Part shown: one piece after another, positions 7,869 to 16,429 of the stretch
How positions within the stretch are numbered: position 1 is the stretch's first letter
Layout of the letters: every line of letters begins with the position of its first letter
Assembly: GCA_964564785.1 (NCBI GenBank)
Contig: CAZMCT010000025.1
Location: forward strand, 1-35,172
DNA from: CAZMCT01 sp964564785
GTDB taxonomy: Bacteria > Planctomycetota > Phycisphaerae > UBA1845 > Fen-1342
Reading direction: 5' to 3'
DNA length: 35,172 bases
Made by a program: the position numbers and the translations under genes
The notes under the pieces: model-generated
Told to the model about the DNA's origin: nothing
The model's input: only the letters and a program-made list of their open reading frames with translations
The model's database searches: none

Positions 7869-8528
7869 ATGCAGCATCGCTTCGGCGGATCGCGGGGGGC
7901 CGGCTGCTGGAAGCATGCAATCGTAGCGGGCGCGGTGACGCTACTGCTTGGCGGAGGGGGCTTGCTGGTCGGACTGGTCTGGCGTCCGGCGTGGTATCGG
8001 CCCGCGGCGGTGGACTACGGGCGTCTGCGCGAGGACAAGGCGGCGCTGGTCGCCCTCGAGGAGGAAATCAGCGCGGCGCTGAACGCGGGCCGCTCGATCC
8101 GGGTCGAGATCCGGGCGGAGCAGCTCAACCGGTGGCTGGCGGCGCGGCACGAGATCTGGCCGAATCTGATCGCAGAACTGGCAGACCTGGAGGACCCGGT
8201 CGCGGAGATCGGGGCGGGCACCGTGCGGCTGGGGGTGTTGTGGAAGCGTGGGCATTGGCGGGCCGTGCTGAGTGTTCAGGCGGAGGTGCTTGAGACGAGG
8301 GACGAGTTGGCGGTCCGATGCGACGCGCCGCGGGTCGGGGCGGTGCCAATCCCGCGCGACTGGGTGGCCGGCATTCCGCCGGCGATGGGCGCGACGTGGG
8401 ATACGTCCGGGGTGCTGCGAATCCCAAATTGCTGGATCTGGCCGAATGGACGGCGGGCGTGCCGGCTGACTGCCTTGGAGTGTCGGCCGGGCGTGGTGAT
8501 GGTTGAGTTGGGGCCGCATCCGCAGTAG
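7869..8528 (+). CDS. Membrane-anchored protein of unknown function
   Basis: I do not recognise the family. The 219-residue product has a short positive N-terminus and one hydrophobic helix at about 17-38 (AIVAGAVTLLLGGGGLLVGLVW), so it is probably anchored in the inner membrane with the rest outside. The exported part contains a helical segment (about 50-100, RLREDKAALVALEEEISAAL) and then a strand-rich part with EIGAGTVRLGVLWKRGHWRAVLSVQAEV. A GGAG lies nine bases before ATG 7869. It follows the FHA gene closely on the same strand, and a shared transcript is likely. The lipid-binding-like alternating strand pattern is only an impression. Confidence 0.65.
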   Translation: MQHRFGGSRGAGCWKHAIVAGAVTLLLGGGGLLVGLVWRPAWYRPAAVDYGRLREDKAALVALEEEISAALNAGRSIRVEIRAEQLNRWLAARHEIWPNLIAELADLEDPVAEIGAGTVRLGVLWKRGHWRAVLSVQAEVLETRDELAVRCDAPRVGAVPIPRDWVAGIPPAMGATWDTSGVLRIPNCWIWPNGRRACRLTALECRPGVVMVELGPHPQ

Positions 8529-8603
8529 AAACACGCCGTGGGGCGGCACGGGGCACAGGGAGACCGGCCGTGCGGGGCAGGACCAGAACAGTTGCCCGGT
8601 GAC

Positions 8604-8813
8604 TCAGGAGTGGCCCAAGAGCGCTGCGCGGGCCCGCAGCTCGAGTTCCGCCTGCTGCCAGTCCCAGTCTGGGTTGCCCGGCGCGTTGCCGCGCGCGAGG
8701 TAAATCTCGTAAGCGCGTTTGCGGATCTGCTCCTCGGTCGGCTGGATCGCGACAGGGACCGATTGGGCGGGCTTGGTGCGCCTCGCGCGGACACCGGGGT
8801 TGTGCGGCGGCAT
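8604..8813 (-). CDS. DUF2934 small protein
   Basis: This 69-residue protein matches the DUF2934 pattern: a Pro/Arg-rich start and then IRKRAYEIYLARGNAPGNPDWDWQQAELELR at about 30-60. It has the conserved RAYE, ARG and W-x-x-AE-x-EL positions. These proteins are widespread in proteobacteria, acidobacteria and planctomycetes, and their function is unknown. Start ATG 8813 has a strong GGAGG six bases upstream. It stands alone, 105 bp after the antiporter stop on the same strand, and convergent with the one-TM protein gene. Confidence 0.85.
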   Translation of the reverse strand: MPPHNPGVRARRTKPAQSVPVAIQPTEEQIRKRAYEIYLARGNAPGNPDWDWQQAELELRARAALLGHS

Positions 8814-8918
8814 GGCAACCTCCAGAGGCGGAGTCCGGTCGAAAGTGACCGAAGTCCACCTACAAAGGTTCTGATCGGATTGATCGTGCCCCGGGCTGAA
8901 TTCGCGCGCGGCAAGCGC

Positions 8919-10757
8919 TCAGGGCGACAGCCCCGGCGGACGCGCCGGCGCGGGGGGCACCATCGCGACCAGCAGGTCGCCCGCGGCCGGTTGGGGGGAG
9001 TCCTCCGCCGTCATGAGGACGAGGTGGTTGTCGGCTGCCAGGAAGCAGAGCGGTACGGCCCGCTCGCCGTGTTTTTCCCGGAACCGCGCGGGATCGTAGG
9101 GCTCCGTCAGCGGCAGCGCCTCAATCGTCGCTCCGTCGCCGAAGCGGCGGGACAACTCCGCGTATGTGTACGACTTCCCGAACAGCCACCGGCCGTGCAG
9201 GTGCGGATTCTCGCCGGGAAAAGGCTCGGCGTCTTGCCGTGGGGGAAGCTGGTAGCACTCATTTGCCCCGAACACGCGCCCAAAGCGCAGCACCGCCATG
9301 GCGTTCACCCAGTCGTTGGGCGTAGCGGCCATGAGCCTACCGAGGCCGCCCAAGTCGATCTCGTCGAGCACATACTCGGCGAGAATGCTGCCCGAATACG
9401 TGGGCAGGCCCTCTTCGCGCGTTGCCGCGATCTTGTGCCGGTTGTTGTCCACCAACAGGACGGGGATACCGCGCTGGCGGAGGACGCGCGCGAGCGCGCG
9501 GGTCCAGGCCTGGGCACCCACGATCAGGAGCCCCTGCGGATTCCGGATCGCGACGCCGAGCGCGCGGGCCGCCACTGGCGCCCCGAGGCGGTAAACCACG
9601 ACGGTTCCGATCATGACCAGAAAGGTGATGGGAACAAGCAATTGGGCCTCGCTCGCATAAGACTCGCCGAGTTGCAAGGCGAACAGCGAGCTCAGCGCTG
9701 CGGCGACGATTCCACGCGGCGCCGCGCACATCAGGAACAGCCGATCGCGTGTAGCGAGTCGCGAACCGAGGGTCGCGACCAACACCGAGAGCGGGCGGAC
9801 GACGAGGACCAGGATGGCGACAAACAGCGCGCTGCCCGCCAAAACCTGCTTGAGGTCGGCGGGGTCGAGCCGCGCCGCCAGCACTACAAACACGATTCCC
9901 ACCAGGAGAACGCGGAAGTTCTCCTTCAACTCGACGATGTGCCGCACATCGGCCGTGCGCAGGTTGGCAAGCGTGAGGCCCATCGCGGTGGCGGCCAGCA
10001 GACCGGATTCCGGCTGGAGCGCGTCGGCCGCCGCACACACGGCGACCACAAGAATCAGCGACGTGGCATTCTGAAGGTAGTCGGGGATCCAGCAGCGCCA
10101 AAGCAGGCCTGCGAGCAGCAGCGCCGCGCCGACACCCAGCCCCACACCCGCGAAGGCCGTACGCCCTATCTCGAGGACACTGCCGGTCGTCGGGAGGCCC
10201 GGTTGGGCTGCAACGAAGACAAAGCTTAGGACGGCCAGGGCGGCGCCGGCCGGGTCGAGAGCAACTCCCTCTCCCTTGAGGATCGGCCCGGTCGGCCCAA
10301 AGGGGCGGATTTGAAGTAGCAGCGGGTCCACGACACTGGGACCGGTCACGACGAGTGCTGCGGCGAGGAGTGCGGACAACGAAGTGTCGAGACCGAACAC
10401 CGGCCGAGCGGCCAGCGTCGCCACGATCCACGTCGTTAAACTGCCGAAAACACAGAGACTTAGAACGGTTCTCCGGTATGGTCCCAGGTCGTCGAGCTTC
10501 AGTGTAAGCCCGGCCTCGAACAAGATCAGGGCAACTCCAACCTGCGTGAGGGGTAACAGAAGCTGGTCGTGCGGTCGAATCCAGCCAGCGACGGGCCCGG
10601 CGACATAGCCCGTGATCAGCAAGACGAGGATGGCCGGCCAGCGGGCGCGTGCTGCGAGCCACTGGGCCGCGACGCCCAGCACGAGCAGGGTGGCGAGCTG
10701 TGTCAGCGGGGCTTCGAACAACGGCATCTCTCGGAGTCCACCGGGCAGAGCGGACAT
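8919..10757 (-). CDS. Cation:proton antiporter with RCK-type nucleotide-binding domain
   Basis: This 612-residue inner-membrane antiporter is of the NhaP/CPA type and probably exchanges Na+ or K+ for H+. Residues 1-400 contain about 12-13 hydrophobic helices. VALILFEAGLTLKLDDL matches the conserved NhaP FEGGL segment. LKGEGVALDPAGAALAVL sits where the ND/DP ion-binding helix lies in CPA1 proteins, here with a DP pair. A TrkA-N/RCK-like Rossmann domain follows (about 405-515, GLLIVGAQAWTRALARVL with VLLVDNNRHK). Its glycine loop is degenerate (GAQAW rather than GxGxxG). The last 100 residues may be a TrkA-C-like part. ATG 10757 has GGAAG upstream with good spacing; ATG 10727 is an alternative. 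It lies 47 bp after the ArnT-like gene, probably in one transcript. Confidence 0.87.
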   Translation of the reverse strand: MSALPGGLREMPLFEAPLTQLATLLVLGVAAQWLAARARWPAILVLLITGYVAGPVAGWIRPHDQLLLPLTQVGVALILFEAGLTLKLDDLGPYRRTVLSLCVFGSLTTWIVATLAARPVFGLDTSLSALLAAALVVTGPSVVDPLLLQIRPFGPTGPILKGEGVALDPAGAALAVLSFVFVAAQPGLPTTGSVLEIGRTAFAGVGLGVGAALLLAGLLWRCWIPDYLQNATSLILVVAVCAAADALQPESGLLAATAMGLTLANLRTADVRHIVELKENFRVLLVGIVFVVLAARLDPADLKQVLAGSALFVAILVLVVRPLSVLVATLGSRLATRDRLFLMCAAPRGIVAAALSSLFALQLGESYASEAQLLVPITFLVMIGTVVVYRLGAPVAARALGVAIRNPQGLLIVGAQAWTRALARVLRQRGIPVLLVDNNRHKIAATREEGLPTYSGSILAEYVLDEIDLGGLGRLMAATPNDWVNAMAVLRFGRVFGANECYQLPPRQDAEPFPGENPHLHGRWLFGKSYTYAELSRRFGDGATIEALPLTEPYDPARFREKHGERAVPLCFLAADNHLVLMTAEDSPQPAAGDLLVAMVPPAPARPPGLSP

Positions 10758-10804
10758 CTTACCACTTCCACGAATGCGAACGTGTGACCGCGACGACGGT
10801 TCGG

Positions 10805-12514
10805 TCAGGGCCCGGGGGCACGAAGCGTGATGAGCAGCAGCAGGCCGTCGCGGAGGGGGAATTCGCGCGCGTCACCGAGCCGGCAGGCGGCGGCGGGGTC
10901 GGAGCGCAGGCGCGCGATGAGGGCTGCATTCTCCTCGCGTTCGAAGCCGCGGCCGATCTCGAGGGCGAGGTAGCCGGGGCCGGCCTGGCGGATACGGCGA
11001 ACGAGAATGTCGTAGTCGGCGGGGTCTTCGTACCAAGGCTGCCAGACCAGATCGGAGTAGAAGGCGATGCGGCGCGTGCTGCTGCCACCGAGGAGTACGC
11101 GGCCGGCGCCGTCGGGCTGTGCGCGGAGCCAGTCGGCGGCTTCACGCAGGTGGGCATCGTCCGCGTTCGGGACGCGCAGGGCGTACACCGCGAATGGCAA
11201 CAGGGCTGCGCCGACGAGGACGGCGGCCGGCACGCGGCGGCGCACGTCGAGGAGCAAGGCGACCAGACGCGTCAACTGCATGGCGGCGAGCGGGACGAGG
11301 AGCATCACGGCGACGAGCATGTGGCGCGGGTCGAGGTAGCCGTGGCGCGCGAGCAGGAGCGTGGCGAGTGTGAGGTGGCCGGCGAGACAGGTCGTGTAGC
11401 CGGCGAGGCCGCGGATGAGCGGTCGGCGGAGCGTGACGAGCGGAAGGAGGGCGAGCAACGGGACAACGTAGCGGCCCGCGCGAAAGAGGCGTTCGAGGGC
11501 GGTCGGGAGGACGGCGTACCAAGGGAGGTCGAGCGTGCGGAGGCGGGCGAGGGCGCGCCGCGAGACGCCCATCTCATGTGTGCCACGGCCGTGTCGGCAG
11601 CGTCCTTCTTCGAACCACTCCCGTGTGCCACGGCCGTGTCGGCCGTGCTGTTCTCCGATCGACAAAGGACACGGCCGCCCCGCCCGTGCCACAACCTGAT
11701 GTGGCAGTGCTCGACCTGCGGCGCGCGTGGCGGCCGGCGAATGCGGGCGAAACCAGTCGAAGACGTCCTTCTTGGGGGAGAACCGGCCGACGGTGACCCA
11801 ATAGGGCAGGGCGAGCACGAGGAAGCCGGCGAGAACTGCGAGGCCGCGCCCTGCGAGCCGGCGCGCGGGCACGCCGCGGCGCTGGGCGAAGAGGGTCGCG
11901 CAGCCGGCGAGCACGGGGACGAAGCCTTCCTGTCGCGTGAGGAACGCGAGACCCGCGAGCAGGCCGCAGGTCAGTGCGGCGCGGAGCGCGGGCAGGCCGT
12001 CGACGAGCAGCAGCACCGCGCCGAGATAGAACGCGAGGTGGAGCTGCTCGGACATCACGTCGGCCGAGAGCCAGACGTTGAGGTCGAGCGCGGCGGCGAG
12101 CGCCATGGCAAGCAGCGCGGCAAGTCGCGGGGCGAGCGGCAGGTCGAGGCGGCGGCTGAGGCGGGCGGTGAGCGCGCCGCTGAGAGCGATGACCGCGAGT
12201 CCGGCGAGCAGCGTGACGGCCTGGCCGCTGCGTTGCCAGGTGAGCGGCGAGTCCGGCGCTCCCAGCGCGCGGGCGATGTATTGGACGGTCAGAATCGACG
12301 CGGGAAACAGCGGGTGCTGATCGGCGGCCGGGTCGCGCAGGTACGAAAGCCCCTGCGTCCCGAGGTCGCGGGCGAACCAGCAGAAGGTGACGCCATCGCG
12401 ACTGATGACGGGCAGCGCGGCAGCCATGGCGAGGCGCCACCCGGCGGCGACGAGCAGGACGCCGGTGGCGGCGTAGCGGAAGGCGCGGGGCGAGAGGCGG
12501 TCGGTTGGTGTCAC
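10805..12514 (-). CDS. ArnT/PMT-like membrane glycosyltransferase carrying an in-frame repeat insertion
   Basis: This polytopic inner-membrane protein has 569 residues with GTG 12514 and resembles the GT39/GT83 family, which transfers sugars from polyprenyl phosphate donors. The first periplasmic loop holds the acidic ISRDG motif, followed by QGLSYLRDPAADQHPLFP, typical of the superfamily. About ten membrane helices and a soluble C-terminus (REAADWLRAQ onward) follow. Residues about 267-313 (DNA about 11575-11715) are unlike the rest. They have no hydrophobic character, contain RHGRGT twice 15 residues apart, and are encoded by palindromic repeats related to intergenic ones in this window. 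The frame is kept through the insertion. The start could also be ATG 12580, but GTG 12514 has AGGG upstream and leaves room for the divergent radical SAM gene. Substrate is unknown. Confidence 0.78.
   Translation of the reverse strand: MTPTDRLSPRAFRYAATGVLLVAAGWRLAMAAALPVISRDGVTFCWFARDLGTQGLSYLRDPAADQHPLFPASILTVQYIARALGAPDSPLTWQRSGQAVTLLAGLAVIALSGALTARLSRRLDLPLAPRLAALLAMALAAALDLNVWLSADVMSEQLHLAFYLGAVLLLVDGLPALRAALTCGLLAGLAFLTRQEGFVPVLAGCATLFAQRRGVPARRLAGRGLAVLAGFLVLALPYWVTVGRFSPKKDVFDWFRPHSPAATRAAGRALPHQVVARAGRPCPLSIGEQHGRHGRGTREWFEEGRCRHGRGTHEMGVSRRALARLRTLDLPWYAVLPTALERLFRAGRYVVPLLALLPLVTLRRPLIRGLAGYTTCLAGHLTLATLLLARHGYLDPRHMLVAVMLLVPLAAMQLTRLVALLLDVRRRVPAAVLVGAALLPFAVYALRVPNADDAHLREAADWLRAQPDGAGRVLLGGSSTRRIAFYSDLVWQPWYEDPADYDILVRRIRQAGPGYLALEIGRGFEREENAALIARLRSDPAAACRLGDAREFPLRDGLLLLITLRAPGP
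11575..11715 (-). repeat. In-frame palindromic repeat insert within the ArnT-like gene
   Basis: Two direct copies of GTGTGCCACGGCCGTGTCGG (11578-11597 and 11623-11642) lie 45 bp apart. An inverted, degenerate copy follows near 11669-11693 and a TGCCAC/GTGGCA hairpin near 11686-11708 (plus-strand coordinates). A related sequence, TGTGCCACCGCCGTGTCGGC, occurs in the intergenic mosaic near 33585. The 45-bp spacing is a multiple of three, and the insert adds about 45 codons without a stop. Confidence 0.7.
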
Positions 12515-12641
12515 GCGTGACCCTGGAAACGGGCGTGGATTATACGCTTCGGGTGGTGGTGCGCGGCTTTTGCGACTCATCGGCCCTACACTCTACGATG
12601 CGGCGAGGGCCGCGACGGCGAGCTGCGCACGAGGAACCCCG

Positions 12642-14447
12642 ATGAGCGGCGACCTGGCGAACCGAGTCCGCGACGAGCTGCTGCCGCACGTGGAGCAGCC
12701 GGCGCAGTACATCGGCGGCGAGGTCAATCAGCTCGTGCGGCCGGGGGACTGGGAGCGGGCGGAGATCCGCGTCGCGGTCGCGTTTCCCGACACGTACACG
12801 ATCGGGATGTCGCACCTCGGTTGCCAGATACTGTACTGGCTGTGCAACCACACGCCGGGGGTGTGCGCCGAGCGCGTGTACGCGCCCGCGCCGGACGCGG
12901 AGCGGATCCTGCGGGCCCGCGGCCTGCCGCTGTTCACGTGGGACACGCGGCAGCCCGTGGCCTCCGCGGACATCCTGGCGATCTCGCTGCAATACGAGCT
13001 GTGCTTCACGACCGTGCTGAACCTGCTCGACCTGGCCGGCATCCCGCTGCACAGCGCCGCGCGGACCGAGCGCGACCCGCTGGTGATCGCGGGCGGCCCG
13101 CAGGCCGACAACCCCGAGCCGATGGCCGATTTCCTCGACCTGGTGGTGATCGGCGACGGCGAGGAGAGCCTGGCCGCGATCCTCGCGGCGTACCGTGAAT
13201 ACAAGCGCGCGGGCGTCCCGCGGCGCGCGATGATCCTGCTCATGGCGCGACGCTTCCCCTGGGCGTACGCGCCGGCCTGCTATGCGGCGGAATACAACCC
13301 CGACGGGACGCTGGCCACGCTGCGGCCGACGGTCGCAGGCGTCCCGGAGCAGATCGCCCGCTGCCAGACGCCGGACTTCGAGCACGCGCCGTTTCCGGTG
13401 CGGCCGCTGGTGCCGTGGGTGCCGGCGGTGCACGATCGGATCGCGATCGAGGTCATGCGCGGCTGCCCGAACGTGTGCCGCTTCTGCCACGCGGGCTACA
13501 CGAAACGGCCGCTACGGCTGCGAAGCGTGGAGCGGATCGCGGCGCTCGCGGAGGAGGCGTGGCGCGCCACGGGCTACGACGAGCTCGGGCTGCTGTCGCT
13601 GTCGACGGCGGACTATCCGCATCTGCGTGAGCTGGCGGAGCGGCTGAACGCGCAGTTCGCGGCGCGGAAGGTGAACCTGAGCTTCCCCTCGCTGCGCGTG
13701 GACAAGATGCTCCAGAACATTCCGTGGATGGCGGGGGCGGTGCGCAAGGCGGGGCTGACGCTGGCGGTCGAGGCGGCCGCGGACGACATGCGGGCCGCGA
13801 TTCGCAAGAAGGTGACGGACGGGAACCTGCTGGACGGGGTGCGGGCGGCCTACGAGGCGGGGTGGGCGCGGGTCAAACTGTATTTCATGGCAGGGTTTCC
13901 GGGCGAGCGGCCGGAGGACATCGACGCGATCTTCGAGCTAAGCTGCGCGGTGAGTCGCGAGCGGAAAAGCGTGGGCAAGCCGCCGGCGGCGGTGACGGCC
14001 GCGGTGAGCTGGCTGGTGCCGAAGCCGTTCACGCCGCTGCAATGGATGGCGCAGCCGACGGCCGAATACTTTCACGCAGTACGCGCGCGGTTGCACGAAT
14101 TGCAGCGCAAGCGCCGCAGCGCGGTGCGGATCGGCACGCAGCCGCCGGAGCAGTCGATCCTCGAAGGAGTGTTGGCGCGCGGCGACGGGCGTTTGGCGCC
14201 GGTCATCGAGGAGGCGTGGCGGCGGGGGGCGCGGCTGGACGGCTGGAGCGAGCAGTTCAGCCATGAACGCTGGCTGCGGGCGTTCGACGCGACGGGGGTC
14301 GATCCGGCGTTCTATGCCCACCGCGAGCGGCCGCGGCACGAGCGGCTGCCCTGGGACCACATCGGGCTGCACATGAGCCGCGGCTATTTGGAGAAGAGCT
14401 ACGCGGACGTCTTCCAGCGGCTGGGAATGGCGCTGCCGACGGCGTGA
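12642..14447 (+). CDS. TIGR03960-family B12-binding radical SAM protein
   Basis: The 601-residue protein matches the TIGR03960 family of cobalamin-type radical SAM enzymes, whose reaction is unknown. The N-terminal domain (about 1-230) has VAFPDTYTIGMSHLGCQILYW, the B12-binding-like fold, and VIAGGPQADNPEPMADF. The radical SAM core starts near 265. It has the cluster motif C275-PNV-C279-RF-C282 in RGCPNVCRFCHAGY, then LGLLSLSTADY and LYFMAGFPGE. Start ATG 12642 has GAGGA six bases upstream; the open frame back to 12570 is not needed. In many genomes this gene is followed by, or fused to, a TIGR03936 (DUF2344) partner linked to tRNA or ribosomal genes. That partner is absent here, since the next gene is convergent three bases away. 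Confidence 0.9.
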   Translation: MSGDLANRVRDELLPHVEQPAQYIGGEVNQLVRPGDWERAEIRVAVAFPDTYTIGMSHLGCQILYWLCNHTPGVCAERVYAPAPDAERILRARGLPLFTWDTRQPVASADILAISLQYELCFTTVLNLLDLAGIPLHSAARTERDPLVIAGGPQADNPEPMADFLDLVVIGDGEESLAAILAAYREYKRAGVPRRAMILLMARRFPWAYAPACYAAEYNPDGTLATLRPTVAGVPEQIARCQTPDFEHAPFPVRPLVPWVPAVHDRIAIEVMRGCPNVCRFCHAGYTKRPLRLRSVERIAALAEEAWRATGYDELGLLSLSTADYPHLRELAERLNAQFAARKVNLSFPSLRVDKMLQNIPWMAGAVRKAGLTLAVEAAADDMRAAIRKKVTDGNLLDGVRAAYEAGWARVKLYFMAGFPGERPEDIDAIFELSCAVSRERKSVGKPPAAVTAAVSWLVPKPFTPLQWMAQPTAEYFHAVRARLHELQRKRRSAVRIGTQPPEQSILEGVLARGDGRLAPVIEEAWRRGARLDGWSEQFSHERWLRAFDATGVDPAFYAHRERPRHERLPWDHIGLHMSRGYLEKSYADVFQRLGMALPTA

Positions 14448-14450
14448 GAA

Positions 14451-15452
14451 TCATGGGGCCGGCGGAGACGCCTGCTCATCGGACGCGAGATGCGACTGGT
14501 TGCCGCCGAGCATACCGGGGCGCGATTGCGCGGGCAGTTGCAGCGCAAGACACGCGTCGATCAGCGCGGCTTCGGGCTCGCGGTAGCCGGAGACGGGCAG
14601 GGCCGCCAGCACCTCGGGCCGGGTCATCCCGACCTGCAACGCAAACTCGCGGACGCGCTGCGCGGTCTCCGAATCGAGGCGTGGCGAGGCGATCAGCAGC
14701 CCGAGCGGCAGCGGCGGCGTGCGACCGATAACCCGGAGTTGGTCGCGGGCCGGGCCGTTGCCGACCTCGGGAAGCTCGTCCCAATCGGCTTCGTCAATGA
14801 AACCGGCCGCGGCCGCACCGGACAGGACTGCTTCGGCCGTCGCCCGGCCGTCGGGGTAGTGCCGCGGGCTCCCCGGGATCGGCAGCATGTCCAGGGCGAG
14901 GTCCTCGAGTCGCACCCCTTGCGACTGAAGATATTGAACGGCGCCGTGGTGCACGATCGCATCTTCGGCGGGGCCGAAGCCGACCACGCGGCCGCGAAGA
15001 TCCTGAACGGTCTCGATTTCGGATCCGCTGCGAACGACCAGCACTGCGGAGCGGGCGGTGCGGCCCTTGCGGTCGGCGGCGACGCAGAGTGTCCGCACGG
15101 CGGCCGGGTTTTTCAGGCGGGCGTACTGCGTGGCCGTGACGACAGCTAGGTCGTACCAGCCGTTGGCGAGGCACGGCTCGACCTGGAAGCAGAAGCAGAC
15201 GTCCAGGGCGACGGGGCGGCCAAGCTGTTCGGCGAGCGCGGTTTGCAACGGTCGGTAGGCGGCGAAGGGATTGACGGCTTGGACGGCATCGTCGGGCCGG
15301 TCGGCAACGAGCGCGATCGAAAGGGGGCGCTGCTCGAGCCCCATCAGGCTGAGGAGTCGAAACCCGGCCGTCTGGCAGCCGGTGCCGACTAGGAGAGCAG
15401 CGACGAGGGGCCAGGCGGGATGACGAGCGCCGAGTTGCATGCGCGACTCCAT
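14451..15452 (-). CDS. PhnD/SsuA-like substrate-binding lipoprotein
   Basis: This 333-residue exported protein resembles the phosphate/phosphonate binding-protein family (PhnD-like, PF12974). The N-terminus has a hydrophobic segment ending in LVGTGCQT, a plausible though non-canonical lipobox. The mature part begins with a strand PLSIALVADRP, then FAAYRPLQTALAEQLGRPVALDV and YDLAVVTATQYARL, as in PhnD-type proteins. DLRGRVVGFGPAEDAIVHHGAVQYL follows, where PhnD has its ligand loop. The ATG at 15452 overlaps the TAA stop of pyrK by one base (TAATG), so translation is probably coupled. ATG 15440, with GGAG six bases upstream, is an alternative. No permease or ATPase gene is adjacent. It may be a periplasmic sensor rather than a transporter part. 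Ligand is unknown. Confidence 0.8.
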   Translation of the reverse strand: MESRMQLGARHPAWPLVAALLVGTGCQTAGFRLLSLMGLEQRPLSIALVADRPDDAVQAVNPFAAYRPLQTALAEQLGRPVALDVCFCFQVEPCLANGWYDLAVVTATQYARLKNPAAVRTLCVAADRKGRTARSAVLVVRSGSEIETVQDLRGRVVGFGPAEDAIVHHGAVQYLQSQGVRLEDLALDMLPIPGSPRHYPDGRATAEAVLSGAAAAGFIDEADWDELPEVGNGPARDQLRVIGRTPPLPLGLLIASPRLDSETAQRVREFALQVGMTRPEVLAALPVSGYREPEAALIDACLALQLPAQSRPGMLGGNQSHLASDEQASPPAP

Positions 15453-16429
15453 TATGTGCCGGGCGAGGGCGCGTAGTCGAGCAAATCGTCGCGGTCGAAG
15501 ACGGGGCCTTCGGTGCAGGTCAACGCCCAGCGCCAGCCCTCAGGTCGACCGAGATCACGCAACCGCACGACGCAGGATTGACATGTACCGACGCCGCAAC
15601 CCATGTTGCGCTCGATACATAGCTGACATGCGCAGCCGAACGTGCGAGTCAGGTCGGCCACGGCCCGAAGCATCGGCTCGGGGCCGCACGCGAGGACGAG
15701 GCTGTCCCGCCCGAGTGGCTGATGAAGCAGGGCATCGCTGACGCGGCCGGGCAGGCCGAGGGTGCCGTCGTCGGTGGTGATCACAGAGGCAAAGGGGGCT
15801 TGCCCCGGTAGCTCAACGCACGGAGAGGGGGCACCTTCGCGGTTGGGCTGGGCCCGCAGTCGGAGCGGAAGCAGGTCGCGTGTGGTTGCGCCGAAGATGC
15901 AGGTGACAGCCGTGTACCGGCGTTCGTGCAGCCATCGCGTCAGGTAGAGGAGCGGCGGAATGCCCACTCCGCCGCCGACGAGGACGAGCGGCGCAGACGA
16001 TGGGGGAATGCGAAACCCGCGGCCCAGCGGCCCGGTAATGTCGAGCCCGTCTCCGGGGCGAACGCGATCGAGCCAGCGCGTCGCAACGCCGACGGACCGC
16101 GAGATCAGAAGCAGGTGCGTGCCGTCGTCAGCGTCGAAACGGTCGGCGATGCTGAACGGGCGCCGCAGGTACGGCTCGAGGCGGGTGAAATCGGGGTCGT
16201 GGATGGACGGAAAGCCGTCGGGCGGCCAATGTTGCGCGATAGGGTCCGGGTGCTCGTGTTCGCGACAGAGCACTTGCAGGAACTGGCCGGGGTGAGAGGC
16301 GGGGAATTCTGGGAGGACGAATTCGATCGCGATGTGCGCATGGCAGAGATTCGTAGTGTGCAGCACGCGGGCCGGCGCGGCGCACCGGGGTGGGGGCGGG
16401 TTGCCGGAGGCGGTCTGCGTGGTAGTCAC
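15452..16429 (-). CDS. pyrK: Dihydroorotate dehydrogenase electron-transfer subunit
   Basis: The 325-residue protein is a PyrK-type iron-sulfur flavoprotein. It passes electrons from PyrD to NAD in pyrimidine synthesis. It has an FAD-binding barrel with LRRPFSIADR (the RxFS motif), an NAD-binding domain with LVLVGGGVGIPPLLYL, and a C-terminal [2Fe-2S] site with C278, C283, C286 and C305 in NMGCGVGTCQSC and LTCTEGPVF. The segment between PGQFLQVLC and LRRPFS is about 35 residues longer than in typical PyrK. The start is GTG 16429. Its GTG overlaps the TGA of an upstream 43-codon leader frame (GTGA). pyrD is not in the window. A relative such as another ferredoxin-NAD reductase is possible, but the cysteine pattern followed by the GPVF motif fits PyrK well. 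Confidence 0.88.
   Translation of the reverse strand: MTTTQTASGNPPPPRCAAPARVLHTTNLCHAHIAIEFVLPEFPASHPGQFLQVLCREHEHPDPIAQHWPPDGFPSIHDPDFTRLEPYLRRPFSIADRFDADDGTHLLLISRSVGVATRWLDRVRPGDGLDITGPLGRGFRIPPSSAPLVLVGGGVGIPPLLYLTRWLHERRYTAVTCIFGATTRDLLPLRLRAQPNREGAPSPCVELPGQAPFASVITTDDGTLGLPGRVSDALLHQPLGRDSLVLACGPEPMLRAVADLTRTFGCACQLCIERNMGCGVGTCQSCVVRLRDLGRPEGWRWALTCTEGPVFDRDDLLDYAPSPGT

Noticed and set aside
10649..12520. Plus-strand frame of 623 codons opposite the ArnT-like gene
   Set aside because: It is a Glu/Gly/Ala/Arg-rich shadow. The minus strand gives a polytopic membrane protein with proper motifs.
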